Notes: generated from the letters alone by a model not told the origin. Positions 9,151 through 19,500 are shown, numbered from the stretch's first letter. The stretch: DNA of 64,000 nucleotides from Gottfriedia luciferensis (GCF_001712755.1 NZ_MDKC01000036.1:186001-250000), one strand, 5' to 3'. A program made the numbers and translations.

Positions 9151-10623
9151 TTAATGACTAAACCATTCAGTTGGCTTAACTTCTAAATTTATATTAATTT
9201 GTTTTACCTCAGTAAACGTATCCAAACCAAAAGTTCCTAACCCGCGTCCAATCCCGCTCTGCTTGTAACCTCCCCACGGTGCTTCATTATAGGCAAGGTT
9301 ATATGCATTAACATAAGTAATTCCAGCTCTTACTTTTTTAATAACCCTCAAAGCTTTTGCGCCATCTTGTGAAAAAACACCTGCAGCAAGACCGTATGAT
9401 GTATCATTTGCCAGTTGGATGGCTTCCTCTTCACTTTTAAACTTTTGAACAACAAGGACTGGTCCAAAAATTTCTTCCTGAACAATTCTCATGTCAGGTT
9501 TAGTATCAACAAATATCGTTGGCTCAACGAAGTAACCATTTTCAAGTCCTTTACTAGAAATACGGTTGCCACCGCAAGCTAATGTAGCCCCTTCGTCTAC
9601 CCCAACTTGAATATATTCAAGTATCGTCTTCATATGGTCTCCACTTACAAGCGGACCCATTTCGGTAGAAGAATCGTCCCCAAGGCCAACCTGAATCTTC
9701 TTCGCTCTTTCTACCAATCTAGCAATAAACTTATCATGAATGCTCTCTTCTAACAGTAAACGGGATCCCGCATTACATACTTGCCCGGCATTTGTAAAAA
9801 TCCCATTCAGAGTATAATCGATGGCTGTTTCTAAATCAGCGTCTGCAAAAACAATATTTGGTGACTTGCCGCCTAACTCGAGTGAAATGTTTTTAATATT
9901 TCCAGTTGCAGAATTCATGATGCTTCTACCCGTCGCTGTACTACCTGTAAAAGATATTAGATCTACCTTTTGGTTTTCCGCTATTTCATTTCCTACTGTT
10001 GAACCACCTCCCAAAACTAGGTTTACAACACCAGCTGGTATCCCCACTTCTTCCATGATCTCAAATAATTTGAAAGTGGTGACTGGAGTGATTTCAGCTG
10101 GTTTAAAAACAAGCGTATTTCCCGCAGCAAGCGCAGGGGCTATTTTCCAAGCACCCGTCAACAATGGAAAATTCCATGGGGCAATAAGTCCGCATACACC
10201 GACAGGTTCCCGAATAACCATGGCTTGCACAGGATCGGCAACAGAATAGGTTTGACCATTTGGCTTAGTCACTAGACCAGCATAATATCGAAAGCAATTC
10301 ACGGTATCAGCAATATCAAACTCTGATTCTTTAAGGGGCTTCCCCATATTCTCTGTTTCAAGTTTGCTTAGCTCGTCTGCTTTTTCTTCAATCTTATCTG
10401 CTATTTTAAATAAATAGGATGCACGTTCAGAAGCCGGTAATTCTGACCAAATGCCTGAGTCAAAAGCTGTTCGTGCTGCATTAATTGCCATTTGGGCTTC
10501 TTCTCTACCTCCTCGTGGTGACTCTGCCATGATTTTACCGTTTGCAGGATTCACAGCATGACTCTTTTCTCCGCTTAATGAATCCATCCATTCACCATTA
10601 ATAAACATTTTCAACTTTAACAT
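9151..10623 (-). CDS. NAD-dependent aldehyde dehydrogenase (PuuC/BetB-like)
   Basis: The 490-residue protein has full ALDH architecture: the oxyanion Asn151 (PWNFP), the Rossmann motif FTGSTATG near 225-232, the general base Glu249 (LELGGKSP) and the nucleophile Cys283 (GQVCNAG). The C-terminal PWGGYKQSGIGR motif is typical of aminoaldehyde and betaine aldehyde dehydrogenases. GGAGG lies 9 bp before the ATG. It is the first gene of the operon with an alcohol dehydrogenase and a ureohydrolase, preceded by a leader of about 290 nt and a MerR-type promoter at 10922-10952. The likely role is oxidation of an amino- or guanidino-aldehyde to the acid. Confidence 0.93.
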   Translation of the reverse strand: MLKLKMFINGEWMDSLSGEKSHAVNPANGKIMAESPRGGREEAQMAINAARTAFDSGIWSELPASERASYLFKIADKIEEKADELSKLETENMGKPLKESEFDIADTVNCFRYYAGLVTKPNGQTYSVADPVQAMVIREPVGVCGLIAPWNFPLLTGAWKIAPALAAGNTLVFKPAEITPVTTFKLFEIMEEVGIPAGVVNLVLGGGSTVGNEIAENQKVDLISFTGSTATGRSIMNSATGNIKNISLELGGKSPNIVFADADLETAIDYTLNGIFTNAGQVCNAGSRLLLEESIHDKFIARLVERAKKIQVGLGDDSSTEMGPLVSGDHMKTILEYIQVGVDEGATLACGGNRISSKGLENGYFVEPTIFVDTKPDMRIVQEEIFGPVLVVQKFKSEEEAIQLANDTSYGLAAGVFSQDGAKALRVIKKVRAGITYVNAYNLAYNEAPWGGYKQSGIGRGLGTFGLDTFTEVKQININLEVKPTEWFSH

Positions 10624-10921
10624 TTTGATAAACCTCCAATATGTTATTTTTACCTTGCCTGTAGAGGGATAACCTCAAATCAATTTCTAGAACATTATGT
10701 GTGATTAATAGATTTTTACATAAAATGTATAAGATCGGTTATGCTCTACTAATGTCCATAAACGTATTAATATACGCGCCAATTAAATTGCTATTGAACC
10801 ATGCGCTGCAATCTATCATGGTGGTTATTTTAAAGAAATCAACCTATGTGTTCTTGCAAGAATTCTACTGTTTCTTTATACTCCCTCCAAGTTGAATTTT
10901 TTTTGAAGATTTAGTATTTTT

Positions 10922-10952
10922 ACTGTAAACCTTTTTGTTACACAAAGGTCAA
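10922..10952 (-). promoter_or_regulatory. MerR-type promoter/operator for the dehydrogenase/ureohydrolase operon
   Basis: On the minus strand TTGACC (10952-10947) and TACAGT (10927-10922) are 19 bp apart. The spacer begins TTTGTGTAACA, the same half-palindrome as the permease promoter at 4561-4591, with one arm altered (AAAAA instead of CACAAA). It points to the aldehyde dehydrogenase start about 300 bp away. Confidence 0.8.
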
Positions 10953-11040
10953 TAACTGTTTTTATTTTTTTTATGGGATGATTTCTGCTCAAATAAAGGA
11001 AAAAATACGTGGGTTAACAAAGGCATTTCTTTTTCAATAT

Positions 11041-11220
11041 AATTTTTTCGAATAAAGTCTTGATAAAAAAATAAGGAAAAGGCTTAAGGTGACTACGATT
11101 GTCCCTTCTTCCTTCTCCCTGTTCGTGCCTTTTGTCAGAAGTCTATTCTGATTTTAGCAAAGGTATCTTATTTTAAAACAAGCTCAGCTACGCACTCAAC
11201 ATGTGTCGACTGTAATTGAC
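11041..11220. repeat. rlmD 3'-end scar, copy 1 (att-like)
   Basis: The minus strand at 11215-11168 encodes QLQSTHVECVAELVLK plus stop, matching the C-terminus of RlmD ([12 protein letters not shown]) encoded at 36506. The adjoining block 11041-11160 matches the DNA downstream of rlmD, including the GGAAAAGG/CCTTTTCC-type hairpin and the ATTCTGATTTTAGCAAAG stretch. The other side (TAATTGACAACACA) matches copies 2 and 3 but not rlmD. I read it as a displaced attachment-site remnant. Confidence 0.75.
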
Positions 11221-11273
11221 AACACAATAGATGTTGGTGTTCGTTCAAAACTGAACAAAAAATCGCCTTTTTT

Positions 11274-12101
11274 TTACAAATGTTTTATGAGACTGGATAG
11301 TTCAACAGACTTTTGCGTACAACGCTTTATAGCTGAAATGATAGCTGTTCTTAAGCCTTTTTCCTCTAATATTGCTACAGCTTCTATTGTCGTTCCACCT
11401 GGAGAACAAACCATGTCTTTTAATTCACCTGGATGTATTCCCGTTTCCAGTACCATTTTTGCTGAGCCTAATACAGCTTGAGCTGCGAATTTATATGCTT
11501 GATTTCTTGGCATACCATCTAATACAGCAGCATCTGCCATGGCTTCTATAAACATAAATACATATGCTGGCGAAGAACCACTTATAGATGTTACAACATC
11601 CATTAATTTTTCGTTTACTATCTCTGTTTGGCCAAAACTATTAAAAATGTTCAGTATATCCTCTAAATCTTTTTCTGTAACCATTTCATTAGGACATATC
11701 CCAGACATTCCTTCTCCAACAAGAGCAGGTGTATTAGGCATTACTCTTACAACCTTTAACTTTTTATCAAAAGCTTCCTCAGTACTTTTAATGCTTTTTC
11801 CTGCAGCAATAGTTACGACTATAACATCGTTTTTTATCTGTTCGTTTATTTCGTTAATTATTGATGAGTATAGGTCTGGTTTGATAGATAAAATTAATAT
11901 GTCAGCATTTTTAGCTACCTCATTGTTGTCAGTAGTTGTAGTTATACCATATTTTTTACTAGCATTTTTTAAATTTGTAAGGTTTAAATCTGAACAAATT
12001 ATTTTATCCGGAGGCACTATATTTTTGGTTATCATCCCACCAATCATAGCTATCCCCATATTTCCGCATCCAATGAATCCAATTTGTTTATCCATACTCA
12101 A
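11274..12101 (-). CDS. proC: Pyrroline-5-carboxylate reductase
   Basis: The 275-residue enzyme catalyses the last step of proline synthesis, reducing 1-pyrroline-5-carboxylate with NAD(P)H. The N-terminal dinucleotide site IGFIGCGNMG, the GxxPA-like SGSSPAYVFMFIEAMADAAV region and the C-terminal SPGGTT motif (CSPGGTTIEAV) are all present. The start is uncertain: TTG at 12101 is 5 bp after AAGGAG, and ATG two codons later is 11 bp away. It is divergent from the T-box/proBA unit, so a complete proline pathway from glutamate is gathered in about 4 kb. It sits beside an rlmD scar, suggesting that the cassette travelled. Confidence 0.95.
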   Translation of the reverse strand: MSMDKQIGFIGCGNMGIAMIGGMITKNIVPPDKIICSDLNLTNLKNASKKYGITTTTDNNEVAKNADILILSIKPDLYSSIINEINEQIKNDVIVVTIAAGKSIKSTEEAFDKKLKVVRVMPNTPALVGEGMSGICPNEMVTEKDLEDILNIFNSFGQTEIVNEKLMDVVTSISGSSPAYVFMFIEAMADAAVLDGMPRNQAYKFAAQAVLGSAKMVLETGIHPGELKDMVCSPGGTTIEAVAILEEKGLRTAIISAIKRCTQKSVELSSLIKHL

Positions 12102-12438
12102 TTTTGCTCCTTCTAAAATAAATTATATCGGTTTGAAATTATTATTCTGAAAAAACTAATAATATCCCATGCAATATAAAAAAACATTTTAAGAGAGTAG
12201 ATTGTTTTTTGCAATATAAAAAAATTTAGAAATCAGTTTTATTCTGTATGAAACACGTAATTTCTAAATAATTTAGTATCTTTGTTATATATTAACTAAT
12301 CAAATTTTAAATCATGTTGAAGATTAGTAATACATCACTATTAACAACGTGATGAATATAAAAAACTTATGTTTAGACATGAATTTCACTTTATGCTAAG
12401 AGATATTTAGAAAATTAATTTAATTTAAAAAATGCCTC
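12102..12438. other. AT-rich divergent intergenic region proC / proBA
   Basis: About 340 bp of very AT-rich DNA, with no supported gene. It must hold the leftward proC promoter, but I cannot single out a convincing one. The element TTTTTTGCAATATAAAAAA-type sequence occurs twice (near 12170-12190 and 12205-12226). Confidence 0.4.
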
Positions 12439-12468
12439 TTGACATAAAAACGCACTATATTGCATAAT
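12439..12468 (+). promoter_or_regulatory. Sigma-A promoter of the T-box/proBA unit
   Basis: TTGACA (12439-12444) and extended TGCATAAT (-10 CATAAT at 12463-12468) with an 18-bp spacer. Transcription would start near 12475, just before the T-box leader. Confidence 0.65.
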
Positions 12469-12474
12469 GTATAA

Positions 12475-12725
12475 AAATCAAATTGAAAATCGTCGAAGGG
12501 AACTAGTACATATATCTTCTTGCGAAAGAGAGTGGAATTCACCGGCTGAAAGATTCCTCGTATAGAAAGTATGGAACCTATCCCCGAGTCTTAAACGAAA
12601 GTTTAGGCGTATACCTTCGTTATAGGTGTCAAGCGGATATATATATTTATATCAATTAAGGTGGTACCGCGGAACAATGACCGTTTCGTCCTTTTTATTA
12701 AGGGCGAAGCGGTCATTTTTATTTT
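12475..12725 (+). promoter_or_regulatory. T-box leader, proline-specific
   Basis: The canonical T-box sequence AAGGTGGTACCGCGG is at 12658-12672. A long structured Stem I region precedes it, with GAACCTA at 12574-12580, where the specifier codon CCT (12577-12579) encodes proline. The antiterminator side overlaps the T-box, and a strong terminator follows. Uncharged tRNA-Pro would allow read-through into proB and proA, as known for Bacillus proBA operons. Confidence 0.93.
12676..12725 (+). terminator. T-box regulated terminator
   Basis: AATGACCG-TTTCGTCC pairs with GGGCGAAG-CGGTCATT across a short AT loop, followed by TTTATTTT. It is the attenuator of the proline T-box. Confidence 0.9.
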
Positions 12726-12798
12726 GCTCTTTATTGCTAAATAGCATGTTAAAAGTTTAATTTACAAAAAATTCGCATTTAGAATAGGAGGTACAAAA

Positions 12799-13902
12799 GT
12801 GAAAAAACAACGAATTGTCGTGAAAATTGGAAGCAGTTCCTTGGCAGTTGATCATGGAGGTATCTCTGAGGAACAGCTTTCTGATCATGTTGCTGCTTTG
12901 GCGAAATTGAAACAGGAAGGACATGAAGTGTTGCTGGTTACATCTGGGGCAATTGCTGCAGGTTTTTCTGCTCTTGGGTATCCAAGTCGACCTGTAACAA
13001 TTAAAGGGAAGCAGGCTGCCGCGGCTGTAGGACAAAGTCTGTTAATGCAGGCGTATACGGAGGAATTTCGTAAATATGGTATCGTTACCGCGCAGCTTTT
13101 GCTTACGAGAAGTGATTTTTCTAGAAAAGATCAATACAGTAATGCATATGCCACTTTAGGAGAGCTACTAAATCGTTCCGCTCTTCCAATAATCAATGAA
13201 AATGATTCAATTTCTTTAGAGGAGCTGACTTTTGGTGATAATGATATGCTGTCAGCTTTAGTGAGTGGGCTTGTTTCGGCGGATATGCTCATGATTTTTA
13301 CGGATGTGAACGGCTTATATGACCAAAACCCTCAGAAAAATGCGGACGCGAAAAAGTATTATTTCCTCCCTGAGGTTACGGAAGAAATTACTTCTCTTGC
13401 TGAAGATGCGGGCTCAAAACTTGGGACTGGCGGTATGAGATCAAAAATCGATGCTGCAAAGACAGCACTATCTCTTGGAGTGAGTGTATTTATCGGAACA
13501 GGACGTGGACAGGAGAAGTTTTTAGATGTTTTGAAGGGTAAAGGTGATGGAACGTATATCGGTAATGCTCCTCAAAAAGTGATTAAGATGAACAAGCAAT
13601 GGATCGCGCTACATTCACTTGTTAATGGACAAATTGAAGTAGATGCTGGGGCAGCCTCTGCCATCATTCATCATGGAAAAAGTCTTCTTCCTGCTGGTGT
13701 TACTAATGTGTCTGGATTCTTTCGAGCGGGCGAAGTTGTGGAGGTCATCACACAACAAGGACTCTTGATAGGGAAAGGTCTATGTAGATATAGTGCAGAG
13801 GAACTACAGGATATAAAAGGGATGCAGAGTCACGTCATTCAGGCTCAAGGCGTAAGACATAGCTATGAAGTCATTCATAGGGATAATTGGGTTTCATTTT
13901 AA
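12799..13902 (+). CDS. proB: Glutamate 5-kinase
   Basis: The 367-residue enzyme phosphorylates glutamate to gamma-glutamyl phosphate, the first step of proline synthesis. The amino acid kinase fold is clear: VVKIGSSSL at residues 6-14, [11 protein letters not shown] near 45-55, the INENDSIS region near 133-140 and GTGGMRSKI near 212-220. A C-terminal PUA domain spans about 275-355. The start is GTG with AGGAGGT about 8 bp upstream. It is controlled by the T-box leader and followed after 166 bp by proA. The full length with PUA domain matches ProB of Bacillus. Confidence 0.96.
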   Translation: MKKQRIVVKIGSSSLAVDHGGISEEQLSDHVAALAKLKQEGHEVLLVTSGAIAAGFSALGYPSRPVTIKGKQAAAAVGQSLLMQAYTEEFRKYGIVTAQLLLTRSDFSRKDQYSNAYATLGELLNRSALPIINENDSISLEELTFGDNDMLSALVSGLVSADMLMIFTDVNGLYDQNPQKNADAKKYYFLPEVTEEITSLAEDAGSKLGTGGMRSKIDAAKTALSLGVSVFIGTGRGQEKFLDVLKGKGDGTYIGNAPQKVIKMNKQWIALHSLVNGQIEVDAGAASAIIHHGKSLLPAGVTNVSGFFRAGEVVEVITQQGLLIGKGLCRYSAEELQDIKGMQSHVIQAQGVRHSYEVIHRDNWVSF

Positions 13903-14068
13903 GAAGAAAGAGGATCCGTTCACGTAAAGAGGGCGGAATCCTCCGTCCTAAATCTGATAGATTCACCTAATATCTATGTAGAAGAGTCTTGGATGATCGT
14001 TCCAAGTTATCAAAGTTAAACATGCCTCAAGTTTTTATATTTTGAATCTTTAAAAGGGGGAAATGAAG

Positions 14069-15316
14069 ATGAATGAAGTATTAGAAAAGGGACAAAAAGC
14101 GAAAAAGATAGCTGGAGAACTTGTTCTAAAATCCACAGTTCAAAAAAACAAGGCACTTGCTGCGATTGCGGATCAATTGATAATAGAAACACCTTATATT
14201 TTGGAGGAGAACAAAAGAGATATTGAAGTAGGTAAAGCAAAAGGAATGTCCGCTTCTATTCTTGACCGCCTTACGCTGAATGAACAGCGCATTATTGATA
14301 TGACAGAGGGTATCCGGCAGCTAATTGATTTGCGTGATCCTGTTGGAGAATGTGTAACCACATGGGAAAGACCGAATGGATTGTCTATTCAAGAAATGCG
14401 TGTGCCACTAGGTGTTGTCGGGATGATTTACGAAGCGCGACCGAATGTAACTGTGGATGCGGCCACAATTTGCTTGAAAACAGGAAACGCAGTGATCTTG
14501 CGTGGCAGTTCTTCCGCTACTTATTCTAACAAAGCCATCGTAGCTGTCATTCACCGAGCCCTTAAAAAAACGAGCTTGCCTCCAGAAAGCGTTCAGCTCA
14601 TTGAAGATACGTCACGATATAGTGCAAAGCAGCTGTTTACATTAAATGAGTATTTGGATGTTCTTATCCCAAGAGGTGGCAAACAGCTAATAGATACTGT
14701 AGTTAGAGAAGCGTCTGTTCCTGTATTGGAAACAGGTGCGGGAAATTGTCACATATTCATTGATGAAACAGCGGATAAACAGATGGCATTTGATATTATT
14801 ATAAATGCAAAAACACAGCGACCATCTGTATGTAATGCAATTGAAACAATTATACTTCATGAGGAGTGGGCGCACCGATTTGGTACCGAGCTCTTTTCTT
14901 CCTTAAAGGAAAAAGGAGTAGAGTTACGTGGAGATAAGAAGGCACTGGCTATCGATTCTTCTATTGTACCTGCTTCAGAAGAAGACTGGGGAACTGAATT
15001 TTTGTCTCTCACACTGGCAGTTAAAATGGTCTCCTCTGTTGAAGAAGCTATTAACCATATCAATACTTATGGATCCATGCATTCCGAAGCGATTATTACA
15101 GAAAGGGAAGAAAGTGTGAACAAGTTTTTCACGTCCGTAGATGCCGCGGCTCTCTACCATAATGCTTCGACTCGCTTTACTGATGGTTTTGAATTCGGCT
15201 TTGGTGCAGAAATCGGCATCAGTACGCAAAAGCTACATGTAAGGGGACCAATGGGACTTCCTGCATTGACTTCTACAAAATACGTGATTCGTGGAAATGG
15301 ACAAATTCGGAGATAA
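14069..15316 (+). CDS. proA: Glutamate-5-semialdehyde dehydrogenase (gamma-glutamyl phosphate reductase)
   Basis: The enzyme reduces gamma-glutamyl phosphate to glutamate semialdehyde with NADPH. It shows the ProA hallmarks [24 protein letters not shown], the LIPRGG loop and the nucleophile Cys in [10 protein letters not shown]. The longest frame starts at 14063, but AAAGGGGG is only 2 bp before that ATG and 8 bp before the ATG at 14069, so I choose 14069 (415 residues, starting MNEVLEKG as is usual). It is co-transcribed with proB. Its C-terminus [12 protein letters not shown] is complete. Immediately after the stop the sequence jumps into a truncated serine recombinase, so the gene lies exactly at a recombination junction. 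Confidence 0.95.
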   Translation: MNEVLEKGQKAKKIAGELVLKSTVQKNKALAAIADQLIIETPYILEENKRDIEVGKAKGMSASILDRLTLNEQRIIDMTEGIRQLIDLRDPVGECVTTWERPNGLSIQEMRVPLGVVGMIYEARPNVTVDAATICLKTGNAVILRGSSSATYSNKAIVAVIHRALKKTSLPPESVQLIEDTSRYSAKQLFTLNEYLDVLIPRGGKQLIDTVVREASVPVLETGAGNCHIFIDETADKQMAFDIIINAKTQRPSVCNAIETIILHEEWAHRFGTELFSSLKEKGVELRGDKKALAIDSSIVPASEEDWGTEFLSLTLAVKMVSSVEEAINHINTYGSMHSEAIITEREESVNKFFTSVDAAALYHNASTRFTDGFEFGFGAEIGISTQKLHVRGPMGLPALTSTKYVIRGNGQIRR

Positions 15317-15938
15317 GGAATGTCATTTGTTCACTAATGTATTGTTCTGTGAAAATTGCCAAAAAGGAATGTGGTACAAGGCAAATCAAAAAGTGTATAG
15401 ATGCGGAGGTAATATTAAGTACGGTGATCCTTTCTGTTTAAATAGAGTTGTTATCCGTGAGAAAGAGCTAAAACACATTATCCTAGAGGATCTACAGGAG
15501 TTATTCCATTCCATTCAAGATGATGAGTTTATAAAGAGTTTACACAAAAGATTGGATCAAAAGAAGGTTTCGATTTCAAACGAACTAACAAAAATCAAAA
15601 ATAAAGCAAATAAATTACGTTCTAGAAAGAGAGATTACCTTGATGATATGTACGCTGACCAAATTATATCTCGAGAAGAACTGGTTGAATATAGAAAGCA
15701 GATAGACCAGGAAGTAGCTGAACTCGAAACAGCCAAGATTGAGTATCAAGAAAAGCTTGAAGAGTGCGAAAGTGAGAACTATGCAATTGATTTAGGAAAA
15801 AAGCTTAAAGACGTTTCATTACTAGATGATTTAACTCCTCAAATCTTGTACTCTTTGGTGAATAAAATAACCTGTAGCATTGAAGGTAATCTACGTATTC
15901 ATTACAACTTTGTAAATCCTTTCGAAGAACAAGAATAG
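15317..15938 (+). pseudogene. C-terminal stump of a large serine recombinase
   Basis: About 205 codons encode the zinc-ribbon domain (CENC, RCGG, FCLN), a long coiled coil (residues rich in Lys/Glu) and a beta-rich tail. This is the C-terminal part of large serine integrases that insert phages and conjugative elements. The catalytic resolvase domain and the recombinase domain are missing; homology begins right after the proA stop, and the frame only overlaps proA by chance upstream. It points toward an rlmD 3'-end scar 30 bp downstream, the expected place for such an integrase. It cannot be catalytically active. Confidence 0.85.
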
Positions 15939-15971
15939 GCAACAACCGCAAGGGTTAGTTGCCTTCTTTTA
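15938..15971 (+). terminator. Terminator of the recombinase stump
   Basis: GGCAACAACC-GCAA-GGGTTAGTTGCC forms a stable tetraloop hairpin, followed by TTCTTTT. The T side overlaps the rlmD-like scar copy 2. Confidence 0.8.
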
Positions 15972-16050
15972 AAATGAGTTGCGAGATACACTCCACGTCC
16001 GCAGTACGTAATTGACAATACATGAGATGATGTTGAGTTTACATCTAATC
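15970..16050. repeat. rlmD 3'-end scar, copy 2 (att-like)
   Basis: The minus strand encodes QLRTADVECISQLILK, an altered form of the RlmD C-terminus. The flank TAATTGACAATACATGAGAT continues into the same element-side sequence seen in copy 3. Unlike the other copies it lacks the rlmD downstream terminator block; the recombinase stump is there instead, as expected for an element end. Confidence 0.7.
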
Positions 16051-16127
16051 TCTAAATATAAAGGACATTCGACCGTTAGTATGAATACGAATTGGTGCCA
16101 AGTACTACAAGATCAGTTTATTGGTAT

Positions 16128-16325
16128 CTAAATTATTAAGTACTCATACCGCTCTTCCCTAAAAGCCGTAAAGCTTTTAAATAACTGATTTATTAACTGA
16201 TCTAACTCTTGGCTACATTGAATGGTATTAGAATGAAGAAATCCATACTGCTTACAAAAATTATATAATTCATTTCTCTTTTTCTCTACCTCAAGTTTTG
16301 CTTGTTGTTGTAATAAAGTAGCCAT
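16128..16325 (-). CDS. Spo0E-family aspartyl-phosphate phosphatase-like protein
   Basis: The longest frame starts at 16367, but GGAGGGG lies 7 bp before the ATG at 16325, giving 65 residues. The protein is two helices with the family signature SQELD (residues about 39-43) after a Lys/Glu-rich first helix. Spo0E-type proteins dephosphorylate Spo0A~P and delay sporulation; this role is inferred from the family. A close paralog is encoded at 24546-24719, also just inside an rlmD scar, so the scar plus spo0E-like gene was duplicated as a unit. Confidence 0.82.
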   Translation of the reverse strand: MATLLQQQAKLEVEKKRNELYNFCKQYGFLHSNTIQCSQELDQLINQLFKSFTAFREERYEYLII

Positions 16326-16511
16326 CCCTAAACCCCTCCACCCGGTTCTTGCTATCATGTAAGTCAACTAGGATCTATCAGTAGTTACACATATGATGTC
16401 AAAGCATACCAGTTGCTGTACTTGTTTCTTTTTTAGGTCAAGACCAATCAAACGAATGGAGTAATCTAAGACTTTTTCATTTGCATTCTGAATGATCGTA
16501 TTGAACCTAAT

Positions 16512-19500
16512 TTATTTTTTCACTACAACTTTTTTCGCTTTACCTGTATTCCCTGCTTTATCTTTTGCATAAACGTAAAGGACTGTTCCCACTTTTTGTT
16601 TTTTATAAGAAACAGTATAAATTCCTTTACTGTTAGCAGTACTAGAACCAATGATTACTTTTCCTTTTTTCACATAAACTTTAGCACCTGGTTCGGCTTT
16701 CCCTGTTACTTTTGTATTAGATAAACTTTTAACAGAAGGAATTGCTGGTGGTGTTATGTCTTTTATTACTACCTTTTTTGCCACTCCAACATTCCCCGAT
16801 TTGTCTACTGCGTATACATTAATGATTGTTCCTACTTTTTGACTTTTGAAGGTAATAGAATAAATTCCTTTGCTGTTTACAACTGAGGAACCTATGATTA
16901 ATTTGCCTGCTTTAGCGTATACTTTGGAACCTATCTCAGCTTTTCCAGATATTCCTGTATATGTCACCTTACTTACCAAAGGAATACTCGGTGCTGTTTT
17001 GTCTGGAACAGGCTTAGGAATTGGTTTGCAATTTACATATAGCTTTCCTGCTGCCGTGGAACTTAATGAATTTCCATACATATCTTCAACTTTTACCACT
17101 ATTTGTGCACCGTTTAATGTAAGCTTCTTAGTTGCTGTCCAGTTGCCCTTATAGTGTCCAGTGCCATTTCCTTTTGCATCCTTTACTTCGGTCATAACTA
17201 CCTCAAAGTTGTTTAAACTTGCTGTTGGCACATATACTGCACTTGTTATGCCGTTAATCGGAGCGTTAATTGTAAATACTGCCTTTTTTAATCCAGGCTC
17301 ACTGTCGAACTCGACCTTTAATGTTTGATCTGCCTTTAATATTACATCACTCGATGGCATTATATTTTTAATTTCATGTATTGAGTATTTTACATTAACT
17401 GTTATGCTCTTTGCAGTTTCATTTCCTGCCTTGTCTCTAGCAACAATATTTATTACATTTTCCCCTTCCTTGGACATAAGCTTTACTGTCCAATTCCCAT
17501 TTGAATCTATGTCTGTCTTTGTTCCGTTAACTTCAACATAATCTAAATAATCATCTTTAGCTGTTCCTGTTACAGTTATAACCTGATCATTTATATTTGC
17601 GTTATTTTGTGGGCTTGTAATTTCTAAAACTGGTTCTGTCTTGTCTACTATAACCTTTATCTCCTTCGAATAAGGAGTAGATCCGATTTCTGTAATAGTT
17701 TTCGCCTTTAGAATATTAACTCCCTCTTGAAGTACAGCATCAATTGAGAAACTTCCATCATCATTTGTCTTTCCATTTGCTATATCTTTATCACCGCTAA
17801 ATAGATGAACGTCCATTCCTGGAGCTGCCTTACCTTTTATTGTTGCGTTTTCATTATTCAAATATGAGCTGTCCGCTGGTGATGTTATACCTGGAGCTAG
17901 TGCTTCCTGTTTAACTGTTGCTCTAATCATCATATTTCCAAAATCTTTATTTGCTAAAGTGAATGGACCACCCTTTACAAACCACCATGATCTTTGTGCT
18001 ACTATTGGGTTATTTTTATCCAATGAAATTTGTGGGCTTTGAGGAGCAAACTTATCCTGTATAAAAACCATATAAAAATCACCTGTTACCACTATTTGCT
18101 CTGAGGTTAAATCAACAACTGTCCATTTTCCTGCCTCCCTAGTAGTAGTTGCACTAAATGGTCCTGCTACCATTTTTCCAGGGGCTCCATCCTGTCCACT
18201 TGCATCATAAACTGCCACCTTAAATGTATTTCCACCTGATCTTGGATCAATCATAAATAATCCAGAGGTTACTATTGCTTTGGTCTGTCCTTCCGGAAGT
18301 GACATTCTTACTGCATAGCCACCTCCTGCTTCCCATTGAGCCACTGAATATTCTGGTGTTCCATCATCATAGCCTATCTCTCCTAGGAAATTTATAAATG
18401 GTTTTAGCTGAATATCATGCGACACATGTTCATTACCCGTAATATCTACAGTAAATCTCTCATCAAAATAATTCTCAGCAATAACCTGTACTGTATATTT
18501 ACCTTCATATCCAGTTATTGAGTAGTTACCCTCTGCATCAGTCGTAACTGGTGCTACTGCTGCATCCTCAATTAAGTAAATTTTTGCGTTTTTAACTGGT
18601 TTTCCCGTTTGGGCATTAATGATTTTACCTGTTACTGTTCCCTTAGGTATTGGAGCCATTGTAATGTTTGTATTTTCAAGAACTTGGTTAGCTGCTACTT
18701 GAACCTGCTTATCCTGTGGATAGTATCCATACTTTTCAGCTCTTAGTGTATACTCTCCTTCTTTAACCTTAAAACTATATGATCCGTCTTGCGGATTTGT
18801 TTTTGTTGAACGACCATTTTCAAGAATAGATACTGTAGCTGATAATGGAATTTTCGTTATCTCAGCATTTGTCTCCGCAGAATTTATTATTTGTTCTTTT
18901 GGGCTGTTGCTTAAAGCGGATGTATCACCTGATGCTGCAAACAGGTTTGTTAAACTAAACTGTTCTTTAGGTCTGCTTCTTAAAGCTGATGTGCCACCTG
19001 GTGCTAAAGATTTGTTTGTTAATCTAACATCATCTATAAACCATCCCTGCTTATTATTGGAGTCATTAGATATAAAGGCAAATGCGATATTTATTTTCTT
19101 TCCTGCGTATTCGCTAAGATTTATTTCCTCATTTGAATATCCTTCTGTCTTAGTGCCTCCATATGATGCTAATATATACCAATTATCATCGTCATCACCT
19201 TTAGCCAGAACAAACGCACGGTCATTATTTTCTTCTACATCATACCAATTTTTAAACTGTAAATAAGCACTTCCATTTGGCAGGACAATAGGAGGTGATT
19301 TTATTAGCATTCTTTCATTTTCTGAATAAGTTCCTTCAAGATTAGTAGCTAAAACTTTTTCTCCTGAGACTGCTGCATTAGGTCCTGTTGTTGGTTTTCC
19401 CCAGTTCCATTGATCCTTAAATGGAGCCTCCAAGACGTTTTCCCATCCTGTTATATTTGCTTCAAAATCATTAAAGTATCCTATTGTAATTGCAGGTTTA

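Noticed and set aside
9821-10249. 142-residue + frame opposite the aldehyde dehydrogenase
   Set aside because: It is the shadow of a well-supported ALDH gene, including its catalytic residues.
10701-10895. 64-residue + frame upstream of the aldehyde dehydrogenase
   Set aside because: No ribosome site, and it lies in the leader of the opposite operon.
10640-10920. Sigma-54 (-24/-12) promoter for the dehydrogenase operon
   Set aside because: TGGCGC occurs, but no TTGCA-like element is at the required distance. The MerR-type promoter explains the unit better.
16372-16500. Second remnant of the unknown gene at 25066-25440
   Set aside because: Only about 20 bp (ACCAGTTGCTGTACTTG) resembles 25100-25120, too short to claim homology.
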